Assembly: GCA_028711905.1 (NCBI GenBank)
Contig: JAQTRI010000021.1
Location: forward strand, 1-5,739
DNA from: Candidatus Wallbacteria bacterium
GTDB lineage: Bacteria; Muiribacteriota; JAQTZZ01
Reading direction: 5' to 3'
DNA length: 5,739 nt
Below the pieces are notes generated by a model that saw nothing but the letters and a program-made list of their open reading frames with translations, did not search any database and had not been told where the DNA came from. Shown piece by piece: positions 5,728 to 5,739 of the stretch (positions are counted from its first letter, which is position 1; each line of letters opens with the position of its first letter). The position numbers and the translations under genes are program-made.

Positions 5728-5739
5728 TGATGCCCGTAG

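Larger units (their letters stand above)
5345..5739. other. 395-base gene-free intergenic region
   Basis: No convincing protein or structural RNA gene is visible here. It contains the probable leader and promoter of the leftward operon (5345-5509), an inverted-repeat element (5443-5568), a short hairpin (5538-5560), a perfect palindrome (5579-5598), a heptamer array (5601-5660), a bidirectional terminator (5661-5695) and a weak terminal inverted repeat (5704-5727). On the minus strand an open frame from the right edge ends at TGA 5722-5720, which could be the last few codons of a leftward gene beyond the window; five codons are too few to support a call. Confidence 0.6.

Overview
The window suggests an uncultured, probably environmental bacterium with mid-range base composition. 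It has short intergenic gaps, overlapping genes and a multi-GAF HD-GYP protein typical of c-di-GMP-signalling bacteria. No rRNA, tRNA or lineage-specific marker is present, so no phylum can be named. The genes look chromosomal, and I see no transposase, integrase, phage or CRISPR feature.

Layout. Bases 1-1105 carry a rightward, tightly packed cluster: the C-terminal end of a beta-rich, probably exported protein (1-212), a 132-residue uncharacterised protein with a weak TerB-like helical pattern (217-615), and a 165-residue uncharacterised cysteine-containing protein (608-1105). The promoter of this cluster lies left of the window. Bases 1085-5344 carry a leftward three-gene operon. In transcription order it encodes a DPM1-like family 2 glycosyltransferase with two C-terminal membrane helices (4496-5344), a flippase-like membrane protein of the lysylphosphatidylglycerol synthase TM / UPF0104 family (3480-4505), and a three-GAF HD-GYP phosphodiesterase (1085-3442). 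The two clusters converge and overlap by 21 bases at 1085-1105, with no terminator between them.

Bases 5345-5739 (395 bases) hold no convincing gene. This region contains the probable operon promoter (5482-5509), several inverted repeats, including a perfect 20-base palindrome at 5579-5598, an eight-copy heptamer array (5601-5660), and a strong bidirectional intrinsic terminator (5661-5695). The repeats look like a mosaic of dispersed intergenic elements packed between two transcription units.

How the genes may work together. The glycosyltransferase probably loads a sugar onto a polyprenyl-phosphate carrier at the inner membrane face, and the flippase-like protein may help handle that lipid-linked sugar. 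The HD-GYP protein would hydrolyse c-di-GMP in response to ligands sensed by its GAF domains, possibly coupling surface glycan or envelope modification to second-messenger state. Family assignments of the three leftward genes are secure; the functional link is inferred from operon structure. The most novel material is the two unrecognised rightward genes and the repeat mosaic at the right end. I do not see a clearly new defence or mobile system.
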